A DNA stretch of 64,000 nucleotides from Maribacter_C sp947494565 (GCF_047345415.1 NZ_JBLFEP010000006.1:310001-374000), one strand, 5' to 3'; counted from the first letter of the stretch, positions 8,454 to 16,568 are shown. Numbers and translations are program-made. Notes: a model not told the origin generated them from the sequence alone.

Positions 8454-9644
8454 CTACGCTAGTGCGGCCTTTATTCTTGAAACGGCTTCCCTGATTTCCT
8501 TTTCCGAAGCGGCATAAGAAATACGGATGCAGTTGCCATTGCCAAAAGCATCTCCGGTAACGGTTGCAACGTTGGCGGCCTCGAGGAGGTACATGGCAAA
8601 GTCCGAAGCATTGTTGATCATAGTGCCATTGAAGGTCTTCCCAAAATAGGCGGTGACATCAGGAAATACATAAAAAGCACCTTCTGGTTCATTGCATACG
8701 AAACCATCGATGCTGTTGAGCAGCCCTAAAATGATTTTCCGTCGTTCCTTGAATTCATCGACCATGTACTGCACGCGTTCAGGTGACTCCAATAGTGCGG
8801 TAATCACGGCGCGCTGCGCGATACAATTGGCGCCACTGGTCACTTGACCTTGTAACTTATTACAGGCACGTGCGATGTATGCAGGAGCTCCGATATAACC
8901 GATGCGCCATCCGGTCATGGCGAAAGCTTTGGCCACACCGTTAACAGTGACCGTACGCTCATACATGTCGGTAAACTCTGCCATAGAGGCATGTGGCGTT
9001 ACGCCATAATTGATATGTTCGTAAATCTCGTCACTGACCACAACAATCTGTGGGTGTTTTTGAAGTACATCGGCAAGGCCACGTAATTCTTCCTTGCTGT
9101 AAATAGAACCACTAGGATTACAAGGTGAACTGTACCACAGCATTTTGGTCTTAGGCGTAATGGCCGCCTCCAATTGCTCGGGAGTCATTTTAAAATCATT
9201 CTCGATTGACGTAGGTACTTCTACGGGCACACCATCTGCCAATTTGACGATATCACTGTAACTGACCCAATAGGGGCAAGGTAGGATGACTTCGTCCCCT
9301 TTGTTCAAAACTACTTGTGCTACATTGTAAAGGGCTTGCTTTGCCCCTGTGGAAACTACAAGTTGTGGAAGTTCGTAGGTGAGGTTGTTATCCCGTTTGA
9401 ACTTGGTAATGATGGCATCTTTCAGTTCAACATAACCGTCTACCGGTGTATAGGAATTATAACCATCTTTTATGGCCTGTATCGCGGCCTCCTTAATATA
9501 GTCGGGGGTGTTGAAATCGGGTTCACCAAGGCTGAGCCCGATAATATCTTTTCCTGCTGCTCTTAATTCACGGGCTTTAGCCGCCATTTCAAGGGTTGCC
9601 GAAGGAGTGACACTGTTGATTCTGTCCGAAAGTTGGTTGCTCAT
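8454..9644 (-). CDS. Class I pyridoxal-phosphate aminotransferase (aspartate aminotransferase-like)
   Basis: A 396-residue fold-type I enzyme of the AspC/AspAT Ib subgroup. PLP-binding features are visible: substrate/PLP loop STGAKQAL near 98, YSSPCNPSGS near 171, SDEIYEH near 204, the Schiff-base lysine in VNGVAKAFAMTGWRIGY (Lys239), and the substrate-carboxylate Arg near CIRISYA at the C-terminus. It most likely transfers amino groups between aspartate and 2-oxoglutarate in the cytoplasm; specificity could extend to prephenate or aromatic amino acids. It is a single gene, preceded by a roughly 125-base structured leader. Confidence 0.9.
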   Translation of the reverse strand: MSNQLSDRINSVTPSATLEMAAKARELRAAGKDIIGLSLGEPDFNTPDYIKEAAIQAIKDGYNSYTPVDGYVELKDAIITKFKRDNNLTYELPQLVVSTGAKQALYNVAQVVLNKGDEVILPCPYWVSYSDIVKLADGVPVEVPTSIENDFKMTPEQLEAAITPKTKMLWYSSPCNPSGSIYSKEELRGLADVLQKHPQIVVVSDEIYEHINYGVTPHASMAEFTDMYERTVTVNGVAKAFAMTGWRIGYIGAPAYIARACNKLQGQVTSGANCIAQRAVITALLESPERVQYMVDEFKERRKIILGLLNSIDGFVCNEPEGAFYVFPDVTAYFGKTFNGTMINNASDFAMYLLEAANVATVTGDAFGNGNCIRISYAASEKEIREAVSRIKAALA

Positions 9645-9662
9645 TTTAGTTACGTTAAATTT

Positions 9663-9716
9663 TTATTTCCGCAAAGGCGGAAATCTTCTCAAACTCAATA
9701 GATTCCTTGTCATCAT
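9663..9716 (-). promoter_or_regulatory. structured 5' leader with hairpin and possible leader peptide before the aminotransferase
   Basis: Between the predicted promoter (9775-9803) and the ATG at 9644 lies a hairpin, ATTTCCGC-AAAG-GCGGAAAT (9665-9684). A further TTTCCGC copy on the minus strand near 9740 could compete for the same pairing partner. An open frame of 17 codons (9716-9663, MMTRNLLSLRRFPPLRK) ends inside the hairpin. This resembles a translation-coupled attenuator layout, but no U-run follows the hairpin, so a termination mechanism is not obvious. The peptide may be chance. Confidence 0.3.
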
Positions 9717-9774
9717 GAACAAACCCTTTGCCGTTCTGCGGAAACTTTTGGTCCAAGCCTCGATTTTTCGATTT

Positions 9775-9803
9775 CAAAATTAAAACTTTTGCTATTCTTT
9801 CAA
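9775..9803 (-). promoter_or_regulatory. promoter for the aminotransferase gene
   Basis: On the minus strand, TTG (9803-9801) is followed by an 18-base spacer and TAATTTTG (9782-9775). This fits the Bacteroidetes -33/-7 pattern with a normal spacer, and predicts a start near 9770 and a leader of about 125 bases. Confidence 0.5.
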
Positions 9804-9878
9804 GCAAGAAAAGAAGGTATTCTACAATATTTAATCACATTGTGTTGAAACCTTGTTTTAGGGAAAGAGCTTGAGACT

Positions 9879-9907
9879 AAAAAACCGCCAAGCATGCTTG
9901 ACGGTTT
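9879..9907 (-). terminator. terminator of the fatty acid desaturase gene
   Basis: On the minus strand, AAACCGTCAAGC / GCTTGGCGGTTT form a 12-base stem with one mismatch, followed by a run of T. It sits 27 bases after the desaturase stop. Confidence 0.8.
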
Positions 9908-9933
9908 CCATAATTTTTTGCTGAAAGCTAAAA

Positions 9934-11034
9934 TCAATACTGAAGTGCTGGACGCTTGCCCAATTCCTTTAAATGCTGAAAGTGGGAAATAATAGCCTTT
10001 CGCGTGGTCTTGTATTCATGGTAGGGCAGATTGAATTCCTTTGCCGTTTGCTTTACGATTTTCGAAATCTTTGTGTAGTGCACATGGCTGATATTCGGAA
10101 AAATATGATGCTCTACTTGGTGGTTCAATCCACCGGTAAACCAATTGACAATCCTGTTCTTGGTGCCAAAATTCACTGTGGTGAACAATTGATGGATTGC
10201 CCAAGTGTTTTTCATATTACCGCCTTCATCCGGTAAGGGGGTCTCAGCCTCATGTACAATATGTGCCAATTGAAAGACAACACTCAGAATGACCCCGGCA
10301 ACATAGTGCATAATAAAGAAGCCTAAAAGAATCATCCACCAGGCCATGTCCACAAAAATCAAAGGAAGCACGATCCAAATGGTGATGTAGAGCAATTTGG
10401 TAATGACCAAGGTGCTCCAATTAACAACTGGACTAGGGAGTTTTCCGTAGCTCAGTTTACGCTTCATGTAGCGGTACATTTGCTGAAAATCAGTCGTAAT
10501 TGCCCAATTGAAGGTGAGTAGGCCATATAGGAAAACAGAGTAAAAATGTTGAAACTTATGGTGTTTTTTCCATTCGGCATGCTTTGAAAAACGTAAAATC
10601 CGACCGGCTTCCATATCTTCATCATGCTCATGAATATTGGTATAGGTGTGATGCAATACATTGTGTTGTACCTGCCAATTGTACACGTTGCCAGCTAGAA
10701 TGTAAATGCTACTACCCATTAGTTTGTTGATCCATTTTTTGTTGGAGTACGAGCCGTGATTTCCATCGTGCATGACGTTCATTCCAACTCCGGCCATGCC
10801 CACGCCCATAACAATGGTCAACATGAGGTTGGCCCAAATTGGAAGACCAAGTGTCAATATTAAAAAGTAGGGCGCCAAGAACATGGTGAACATGACAATC
10901 GTTTTCAAGTGCAATTTCCAGTTTCCCGTTTTTTTGATTTTATTTTCCTTGAAATAATCGTTTACCCTTTTGTTCAGGGTTTTAAAAAATTGAGCGGAAT
11001 CTTTTCTTGAAAATCGGATATTGGTAGAATCCAT
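9934..11034 (-). CDS. Membrane acyl-lipid/acyl-CoA desaturase
   Basis: A 366-residue integral membrane di-iron desaturase. The three histidine boxes are clear: HDGNHGS near residue 91, HNVLHHTYTNIHEHDED near 126, and NHQVEHHIFP near 303 (the QxxHH form seen in front-end and linoleoyl-type desaturases). About four membrane segments surround them. It introduces cis double bonds into membrane fatty acids, using molecular oxygen, for example in response to cold. There is no fused cytochrome b5 domain. It has its own terminator and is divergent from rsmG. Confidence 0.92.
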   Translation of the reverse strand: MDSTNIRFSRKDSAQFFKTLNKRVNDYFKENKIKKTGNWKLHLKTIVMFTMFLAPYFLILTLGLPIWANLMLTIVMGVGMAGVGMNVMHDGNHGSYSNKKWINKLMGSSIYILAGNVYNWQVQHNVLHHTYTNIHEHDEDMEAGRILRFSKHAEWKKHHKFQHFYSVFLYGLLTFNWAITTDFQQMYRYMKRKLSYGKLPSPVVNWSTLVITKLLYITIWIVLPLIFVDMAWWMILLGFFIMHYVAGVILSVVFQLAHIVHEAETPLPDEGGNMKNTWAIHQLFTTVNFGTKNRIVNWFTGGLNHQVEHHIFPNISHVHYTKISKIVKQTAKEFNLPYHEYKTTRKAIISHFQHLKELGKRPALQY

Positions 11035-11126
11035 AGATTACAAATTTTTGGTAAAGATAGGGCCAATGGCCTAAAATGGTTTGAAAGCTTTCTTAAAAAG
11101 CTAAATTTTAACAGCATCTAATATAC

Positions 11127-11134
11127 TATTTTTG
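11127..11134 (+). promoter_or_regulatory. -7 promoter element for rsmG
   Basis: TATTTTTG matches TAnnTTTG and lies 18 bases before the ATG at 11153. It includes the alternative TTG codon at 11132, which argues that translation begins at 11153. Confidence 0.5.
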
Positions 11135-11152
11135 TCGAATAAGGAACGTTCG

Positions 11153-11788
11153 ATGAATGCAGAAATAATTTTCAAATATTTTCCCCATCTAAACGAAGAG
11201 CAACGCACGCAGTTTTGTCAGTTAGAGGCGTTGTACCAAGATTGGAACCTGAAAATAAATGTCGTTTCCCGCAAGGATATCGACGAGTTGTACCTCAGAC
11301 ATGTGCTGCATTCTGTGGGGATAGCCAAAGTGCAGGGATTTAAGGCCGGAAGTACGGTCTTGGATGTGGGTACCGGTGGTGGTTTTCCTGGTATTCCGTT
11401 GGCCATCCTATTTCCGGAGACCCATTTCACACTAGTAGATTCCATAGGTAAGAAAATCAAAGTGGTCAAGGAAGTTGTTGACGGTCTCGGAATTAAAAAT
11501 GTTATCCCCATAAATTCTAGAGTGGAGGAAGTGAACGACCGATTCGATTTTATTGTAAGCAGGGCCGTTGCAGCTATGCCTACCTTTACGTTTTGGGTAA
11601 AGGGAAAGATTAAAAAGGAATCGGTACACGAAAGACGAAACGGAATTCTGTACTTAAAGGGAGGTGATCTGGACGAAGAATTAAAGACATATAAGACTGC
11701 CGAAATTTTTGATCTGGCCGACTATTTTGAAGAAGATTTCTTTGCGACAAAAAAGGTGGTGTACCTACCGTTAAAATTTAAAGGATAA
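11153..11788 (+). CDS. rsmG: 16S rRNA (guanine-N7) methyltransferase RsmG
   Basis: A 211-residue Rossmann-fold methyltransferase that makes m7G527 in 16S rRNA. It begins MNAEIIFKYFPHL, typical of the family, and has the SAM motif VLDVGTGGGFPGIPLAI near residue 63 and a later VSRAVAAM motif near 131. The frame is open upstream to a TTG at 11132, but the -7 element overlaps that codon, so the ATG at 11153 is preferred. The gene stands alone and converges on the secreted DJ-1/PfpI protein 5 bases away. Confidence 0.94.
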   Translation: MNAEIIFKYFPHLNEEQRTQFCQLEALYQDWNLKINVVSRKDIDELYLRHVLHSVGIAKVQGFKAGSTVLDVGTGGGFPGIPLAILFPETHFTLVDSIGKKIKVVKEVVDGLGIKNVIPINSRVEEVNDRFDFIVSRAVAAMPTFTFWVKGKIKKESVHERRNGILYLKGGDLDEELKTYKTAEIFDLADYFEEDFFATKKVVYLPLKFKG

Positions 11789-11793
11789 CCCCT

Positions 11794-12825
11794 TTATTCC
11801 AGTTTTCTGAAGAGCTTGCCTTCGGAAGTCAGGGCATATCCGATAATCTTACCAGTGCTATTTCTTTTAAAAAAGACAGGTTCTCCACCCACATCTGAAA
11901 ATAGGTCCTCCGATTCATAATAGATTGGGTATACTGTATTGTCGACCATCGCGTACAATTGTCCTTTTGAATCTAGCTCAAGGCTCAGGGTAGCCTCATT
12001 CTTATATTGGTACGAACCTGTGTATGTCTTCAAATCTTCAATCGAAATTCTTTCTGTATACGGATTGTCACCAGAGAGAACTAACCCGTTATCCATACCC
12101 CAATTGTCGTATTCCATATAATATGCCGTTCTTTTGGCCGCATTAATACCTTGGAGTTTGGCAACCAAGTGTAGGGCACCATCGATACCGGCCGAAATGC
12201 CTGCAGTGGTAATGACGTTGCCATTGTCGACAAAACGTACATTGCTCCGAACATCGACTTTTGGGTAATTCTCCCTGAGTCCTTGTAGGGCATTGTGAAA
12301 GGTAGTCGCGACCTGACCGTCTAGGATACCAGCTTCGGCCAACGCAAAAGCCCCTGTGCAAACGGAGAAATGATATTGAATGTTGGTTTGCTTCTGTACC
12401 CATTCCACTACTTTGGGGTTCTTATAAGCTTTTTGTGCATTGCCTCCGAAGAAAGCCAAGATATCCGCTTTTGGGGCATCTTCAATACTATAGTCCGGTA
12501 GCACGGTCAAAATACCTTGTGATTGAATTGGTTTTTTGTGCTCCGATACCGTGAAAACCTCGTAGCCTGAATACGCAAAAACTTCCATAGGTCCGGCAAA
12601 ATCCAATACTTCTACACCATCTTGCAAGTAAAAGGCAATGGTTTTTGAAAGGTCTTTTCGAACAAGCACCATATTACAGTGGCTACAGACTCCAGGTTTC
12701 GAATAGGTACTCGTATCACATGTGCTATTGCAGGGTGGACATATATACTGTTGATCGACTTGAACTTCTTGGGCGGTCAAGACTGTTGCAACGAACAACA
12801 GCAAGGAGACAATAATGTTTCTCAT
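11794..12825 (-). CDS. Exported DJ-1/PfpI protein with N-terminal metal-binding motif and C-terminal DUF3471-like domain
   Basis: A 343-residue protein with a signal peptide (ends near TAQE, residue 20). Residues about 27-55 hold a Cys-rich cluster (CPPCNSTCDT...CSHCNM) like the heavy-metal-binding motif of efflux periplasmic adaptors. Residues about 65-250 form a DJ-1/PfpI (glutamine amidotransferase-like) domain with nucleophile-elbow Cys in SVCTGAFALAEAG. The last 80 residues are a beta-rich domain like those after serine beta-lactamase folds (DUF3471-like). The function of this combination is unknown; a periplasmic metal- or redox-sensing role is inference. It has one of the clearest promoters in the window. 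Confidence 0.8.
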   Translation of the reverse strand: MRNIIVSLLLFVATVLTAQEVQVDQQYICPPCNSTCDTSTYSKPGVCSHCNMVLVRKDLSKTIAFYLQDGVEVLDFAGPMEVFAYSGYEVFTVSEHKKPIQSQGILTVLPDYSIEDAPKADILAFFGGNAQKAYKNPKVVEWVQKQTNIQYHFSVCTGAFALAEAGILDGQVATTFHNALQGLRENYPKVDVRSNVRFVDNGNVITTAGISAGIDGALHLVAKLQGINAAKRTAYYMEYDNWGMDNGLVLSGDNPYTERISIEDLKTYTGSYQYKNEATLSLELDSKGQLYAMVDNTVYPIYYESEDLFSDVGGEPVFFKRNSTGKIIGYALTSEGKLFRKLE

Positions 12826-12838
12826 GTTAAATTTTTTA

Positions 12839-12869
12839 CAAAACTAATGGTCGAATAAAGGTGGTCAAA
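12839..12869 (-). promoter_or_regulatory. promoter for the exported DJ-1/PfpI gene
   Basis: TTTG (12869-12866) and TAGTTTTG (12846-12839) on the minus strand are separated by exactly 19 bases, a full match to the Bacteroidetes -33/-7 consensus. The element ends 13 bases before the ATG at 12825. Confidence 0.65.
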
Positions 12870-12895
12870 GGACATTCTTGCGCAACTTAAGGACA

Positions 12896-13864
12896 TTAGA
12901 GGCGCAGCTGCGAGGGTAGTTTTTGGGTGTGCTTCTTTAGTAAGGCCCTGAGTTGATTTGAACTGTTCAATCCACACTCTTGGCTTATTGATTCAACATC
13001 GAACCCTTTAGAAAGTAATAAAAGGGCCTTTTCGACTCTTAGCTTTTCCAGATATTCACCTATGGTAATACCTGTAGTCTTTTTAAAAAGTCTGGTGAGA
13101 TTTCTAGGGCTCATAGTTACGCATTCGGCTAGTTCCTCGATATTTTTTTTCTTTTCCAACTGTTGCGCAAGCAGATCTTGGACGGTGTGGATTCGGTTTT
13201 CCAAATGGTTTCGGTATTGCAAGAAGACACTGAGTTGCGGGTCTTTTTCGGTTCTTCTGAGATAAATAACCACCTCTTTGGCTACCTTGGCAGCAAAATC
13301 GGGTCCAAACGATTCTTCTAAAAGAAAAAGAGATAAATCTATGCCTGAAGATACTCCGGCGCTTGTATAAATGTGCTCGTCTTTTACGAACAAGCGGTCC
13401 TTTTGCAATTTGGCTTTTGGAAAACGGGCACGAAAATCTTCAACATACTTCCAATGGGTAGTGCATTCCCTTTCATCGAGTAGTCCTGCCTGAGCCAGTA
13501 AATAGGCACCCGTACATACCGAACATATTTTGGCACCGGATCGGTGTTGTGTGTTAAGCCAATCGAAAAAGGGCCGGTTTCCGGTTTCAAATGCTTTATC
13601 GAACAAAAGATGCGATTCTAGACCGGGAAGGAGAATCCAGTCCGTGCTACTGAGGCTAAAGGTCTGATAGTCTTGCAACCTTCCTAGTGATACCCCTGCG
13701 CTTGACAGTTCTTCCCTACTGGTATTCAGGCCAATGAAATAGTTTTCTATAGGTGCTCCGTAGGTTCTTGCCTCATAGAAGATATGGGCGGGGCCCGAGA
13801 GGTCGAGCAATTGAACCTCAGGCGGTACTACGAAAAAAGCACGAAATTTTTCGGTTTGTTGCAT
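12896..13864 (-). CDS. GlxA family transcriptional regulator (DJ-1/PfpI plus AraC)
   Basis: A 322-residue cytoplasmic regulator. Residues about 8-185 form a DJ-1/PfpI amidotransferase-like domain with Cys in SVCTGAYLLAQAG. The C-terminal 100 residues are an AraC helix-turn-helix pair (TMSPRNLTRLFKKTTGITIGEY and ISQECGLNSSNQLRALLKKH). GlxA-type regulators control catabolic or stress genes. Its sensor domain is paralogous to the neighbouring exported DJ-1/PfpI protein, which lies just downstream on the same strand, so that protein is a plausible target. Ligand unknown. Confidence 0.9.
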   Translation of the reverse strand: MQQTEKFRAFFVVPPEVQLLDLSGPAHIFYEARTYGAPIENYFIGLNTSREELSSAGVSLGRLQDYQTFSLSSTDWILLPGLESHLLFDKAFETGNRPFFDWLNTQHRSGAKICSVCTGAYLLAQAGLLDERECTTHWKYVEDFRARFPKAKLQKDRLFVKDEHIYTSAGVSSGIDLSLFLLEESFGPDFAAKVAKEVVIYLRRTEKDPQLSVFLQYRNHLENRIHTVQDLLAQQLEKKKNIEELAECVTMSPRNLTRLFKKTTGITIGEYLEKLRVEKALLLLSKGFDVESISQECGLNSSNQLRALLKKHTQKLPSQLRL

Positions 13865-13881
13865 AGGTCATTGTACGCATT

Positions 13882-13889
13882 CAAAGGTA
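13882..13889 (-). promoter_or_regulatory. -7 promoter element for the GlxA-type regulator
   Basis: TACCTTTG on the minus strand matches TAnnTTTG and lies 17 bases before the ATG at 13864. No clear -33 element. Confidence 0.45.
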
Positions 13890-13973
13890 AAACTTAAATC
13901 TGCAGGTATGGAAGCCGTCAGCGAAAAGGTCTTTAAGCCCCTACCTTAGATTCTTTGAAGTGTAGGTAAAGAG

Positions 13974-14354
13974 TCAAAAATCTATGGGACAGGCAAAGTT
14001 TTCCGGCTTCCAGATAATCTTTAGGTTTTTGATGTCTTGCCTCGAGGTGAAGCCTTGGTCGGAGTCGATTTGATTGCCATCGCAATTGAGAGTGAAAATT
14101 GCTTTGTCGATTACAGGGTTACAATCTTCAAAGCGAAATACGGTTCTGTTTTCATAGGTTCCCTGAACGACATAGCAGTAGACCATATCGGGCGAAGTGC
14201 TTCGTGCCATACTATCAATACGTGCTTTGAGCCAGGGTAGTTCTTGTCTGGGGTTGTCAAAGCCGCAACCGGCCATTACGGTGTCGTCTGTATCATTACA
14301 GGAAATTAAGCAACAAAATATGAGAGCTCCAAGGATTCGGTGTGTATGGTACAT
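13974..14354 (-). CDS. Small Cys-rich lipoprotein, paralogue of 16149-16520
   Basis: A 126-residue protein with a lipoprotein signal (ALIFCCLISC, Cys near residue 19). The mature part carries a CGFDNPRQELPWLKARID segment, then a beta-rich region with further cysteines, ending IIWKPENFACPIDF. The same framework (CGxDNPxxxLxWLK...FxxC...YxPDNFAC) occurs in the protein at 16149-16520, so the two are paralogues separated by two genes. Related small lipoproteins occur widely in Flavobacteriaceae without assigned function. It lies in the envelope by prediction. No motif for catalysis is visible. Confidence 0.75.
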   Translation of the reverse strand: MYHTHRILGALIFCCLISCNDTDDTVMAGCGFDNPRQELPWLKARIDSMARSTSPDMVYCYVVQGTYENRTVFRFEDCNPVIDKAIFTLNCDGNQIDSDQGFTSRQDIKNLKIIWKPENFACPIDF

Positions 14355-14386
14355 TTGGTTTCTTTCCTGGAAGACGTATGTATGGG

Positions 14387-15370
14387 CTATTGGTTGCTTT
14401 TTTTCTTTTCAAGTCGTTCCCCAGCTCTAAAAGGGCCTTTTTTATCCCCTATTTGGTATTTCCCGATAGTGCCAAAGGTTTCGGCATCGGCATCTTCCAG
14501 CAAACGGTCTTGATAATAGACCTTGCTTTTGTCCTTGATGTAATAGGTGCTCAGGATCTCGGTAAATGCTGCATCCAGTTGTAGTGGCGTGGTGCCAAAG
14601 TATATTTGATTACCGATTTGTATAAAGGCTTCGTTCAACAGGGCGACTTTTTCATCATCTTTTATCGGTATTTGGCGTAATTCGGGATCGGTTTCCTGTT
14701 CGGCGAAGACGGCATAGAAAACATGATGCTTATCTTGCGCGTAATAGTACTTGTGCAGTACCTTGAAACTCTTCACATCTGCATCGATGGCACTGAAAAA
14801 GCCATTTCGCTGAAAATAGGCGCTGTCTCTGTCTTTGCTGAAACTTTCGGACAGGGTTTGAAAGCTATCGAAATCGACGGAAATTAATTGATTGCGATAA
14901 AAATGGTTTTTACTGTCATTGGCCCAATCCCAATCGGTGCGCACATAGGTTTCTGGGTCGGCGCCTTCCACTATGGTTATTTTAGGGGATTTCTTTTGGG
15001 TTCCGTAGACCTTTGTAAAGACATAGACCTGTGATTTGTCAAAACCGATATCTGCCATTTTACCGCCCTCTTTGACAAAAAAACTTCCGAGGTCGACTTG
15101 ATCGGAACCAAAGGCATCTTCTTTGAAATAGGCACGGTTCTTATCACGACTGATAAATCGGGTGAGTACTTCAAAGCTCTCTACATCGGCATGCATAGGA
15201 GCATTGCCAAGTTCAAACCAATTACCCATGGGGCTATAACGGATGTCAGTTTTTTTGTTGTTGTAATAGTGATTATCGGATTTTTCCTCATCAACGGGAT
15301 TTCCCAAGGGGCTACAGGCGTGCAGCAACCACAAAAGTGGTGCAAAAAGTATTTTAAGAAACGTCTTCAT
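14387..15370 (-). CDS. DKNYY-type repeat lipoprotein
   Basis: A 327-residue lipoprotein (signal LLWLLHAC) built of repeats in which Asp-Lys is followed by a short aromatic stretch: SRDKNRAYFKED, SKDRDSAYFQRN, AQDKHHVFYAVF, IKDKSKVYYQDR. This is the DKNYY family, extracytoplasmic proteins of unknown role that predict a beta-propeller-like or solenoid fold. The frame extends to 15448, but the signal peptide fits the ATG at 15370, and the upstream extension would run to the terminator hairpin of the DinB gene. It lies 32 bases upstream of the small lipoprotein gene and may share a transcript with it. Confidence 0.8.
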   Translation of the reverse strand: MKTFLKILFAPLLWLLHACSPLGNPVDEEKSDNHYYNNKKTDIRYSPMGNWFELGNAPMHADVESFEVLTRFISRDKNRAYFKEDAFGSDQVDLGSFFVKEGGKMADIGFDKSQVYVFTKVYGTQKKSPKITIVEGADPETYVRTDWDWANDSKNHFYRNQLISVDFDSFQTLSESFSKDRDSAYFQRNGFFSAIDADVKSFKVLHKYYYAQDKHHVFYAVFAEQETDPELRQIPIKDDEKVALLNEAFIQIGNQIYFGTTPLQLDAAFTEILSTYYIKDKSKVYYQDRLLEDADAETFGTIGKYQIGDKKGPFRAGERLEKKKSNQ

Positions 15371-15448
15371 GGTGAATCTGGGCATCATAAACCTGTATTG
15401 AGCGGGTCTTACTATCGATTTAACGAATTTATAGTACTTACATTGCAT

Positions 15449-15484
15449 AAAAAAACCTCCTGATTTATGATAACAGAAGGTTTT
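15449..15484 (-). terminator. terminator of the DinB-like gene
   Basis: On the minus strand AAAACCTTCTG pairs with CAGGAGGTTTT (one T-G wobble) around an 11-base loop, followed by seven T. It starts about 23 bases after the DinB stop. Confidence 0.8.
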
Positions 15485-15507
15485 CGAAAAAGATTATATT
15501 AAAGTCT

Positions 15508-16026
15508 TTACTTGCTCCAAGGTGGAACCACATTGTTGGAGCGGGCATAGGCAATCAATTGTCCTTTATGCTCTCCGTTGTGTTCCATCATGGCCAATAA
15601 GCCGCCTAACTTGTTCATTTTGGCAAAACCAAAATCCACTTCTTCCGTGAGTGCTCCGGTTTCTACCTCCATGATCTTTGCCAAAACAAATTCATTGGAT
15701 TTTTTCAGTGCGGCAATAATATTTTCCTTGCCCTTTACTTCTCCTAATTTCATCATGTCAACTCCCTCAGGTGGAGGAAATCCCATTTTTGAAGCCAGAT
15801 AGTAATTTGCCCCTGCCACGTGCATTAAGGCTTCCCCAACTGAATTAACCCCTTCCATGGGTCTCCAGTCGTACTGTTCTTCCGAAAAGGCTTCCGCCAG
15901 TTGAACCACTTGTGCTTGATTTCCAGTCAATACCGCTTGGATCGTGCTCTGTGCTAAATTGTCTTGTGCTTGTGTCGTAAACGCAAACCCTACGAGGGCC
16001 AACGCTGCTAAAAATTTCATTTTCAT
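15508..16026 (-). CDS. Exported DinB family protein
   Basis: A 172-residue protein with a signal peptide (MKMKFLAALALVGFAFTTQAQ) followed by a DinB/YfiT four-helix bundle. The three metal-binding histidines of the fold are represented by ALMHVAGANYY near residue 66 and MEHNGEHKGQLIAYAR near 148. DinB proteins bind divalent metal; some are thiol transferases, and the exported flavobacterial ones have no assigned reaction. The frame runs further upstream to 16164, but the signal peptide, the promoter at 16082-16075 and an operator-like palindrome all place the start at 16026. Confidence 0.87.
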   Translation of the reverse strand: MKMKFLAALALVGFAFTTQAQDNLAQSTIQAVLTGNQAQVVQLAEAFSEEQYDWRPMEGVNSVGEALMHVAGANYYLASKMGFPPPEGVDMMKLGEVKGKENIIAALKKSNEFVLAKIMEVETGALTEEVDFGFAKMNKLGGLLAMMEHNGEHKGQLIAYARSNNVVPPWSK

Positions 16027-16050
16027 TGTGTTAGTATTTAGAGTGATAGC

Positions 16051-16082
16051 TACCGTACAATTGAACGGTACCTTCAAAAGTA
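16051..16082 (-). promoter_or_regulatory. promoter and operator-like palindrome of the DinB gene
   Basis: TACTTTTG (16082-16075, minus) matches the -7 consensus. Immediately downstream, 16051-16070 reads TACCGTACAATTGAACGGTA, a 20-base palindrome with one mismatched pair. It would lie on or just after the transcription start, a classic repressor position. Confidence 0.4.
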
Positions 16083-16148
16083 GTGAAATTAAGAACCTTT
16101 TGAAAGACGTCTCTTGAAGAATATCGGTCTTTTGTAAAAATACGGCAC

Positions 16149-16520
16149 CTAATCGGTAGAGCAAGCAAAATTATCCGGTTGATATATGATTTCAGTATGC
16201 TTGATTTCCGATCGATTGACCTTATCGTTCAGGAAGCCTAGAGATTTACCCTCACAATCATAAACGGGCACAATCGTATTGCAAAAAGGGCAACAATTGT
16301 CAAAAATAAAGACGGTTTCTTCGTTGTAGATACCTTTTAGTACGTATAAATACCTGGATAATTCCTCCGAGCTATCCTCTGTTTCATCAACATAGGCTTT
16401 CAGCCACGCCAAATCCTCAATGGGATTATCAACTCCACATGCGGCATTGGTCGAAGAGCCTTTGCCCGAACATGCGAGAAAGAATGCACTTATGAGGAGT
16501 ATACATACAACCGTTTTCAT
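16149..16520 (-). CDS. Small Cys-rich lipoprotein, paralogue of 13974-14354
   Basis: A 123-residue protein with a lipoprotein signal (SAFFLACS, Cys at about 17). The mature part has CGVDNPIEDLAWLKAYVDE, then TVFIFDNCCPFCNTIVPVYDCEG, where it has an extra Cys-Cys-x-x-Cys cluster absent from its paralogue, and ends IIYQPDNFACSTD. The shared framework indicates duplication with the gene at 13974-14354. The added cysteines might bind metal or form disulfides. No function is known to me. It lies between the DinB-like gene and pruA, behind a strong hairpin. Confidence 0.75.
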   Translation of the reverse strand: MKTVVCILLISAFFLACSGKGSSTNAACGVDNPIEDLAWLKAYVDETEDSSEELSRYLYVLKGIYNEETVFIFDNCCPFCNTIVPVYDCEGKSLGFLNDKVNRSEIKHTEIIYQPDNFACSTD

Positions 16521-16539
16521 CGCTTAATTTTTAAATAGA

Positions 16540-16568
16540 TAGGGCGCAACCCAATTGGTTGCGCCCTA
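16540..16568 (-). terminator. hairpin after pruA
   Basis: TAGGGCGCAACC and GGTTGCGCCCTA form a perfect 12-base stem around a 5-base loop, 25 bases after the pruA stop. The following sequence is AT-rich but lacks a clean T-run, so it may be a transcript-stabilising hairpin or a weak terminator. Confidence 0.6.

Noticed and set aside
11132..11152. Start of rsmG at the TTG codon 11132
   Set aside because: The codon lies inside a -7 promoter match, and the ATG at 11153 gives the usual family start.
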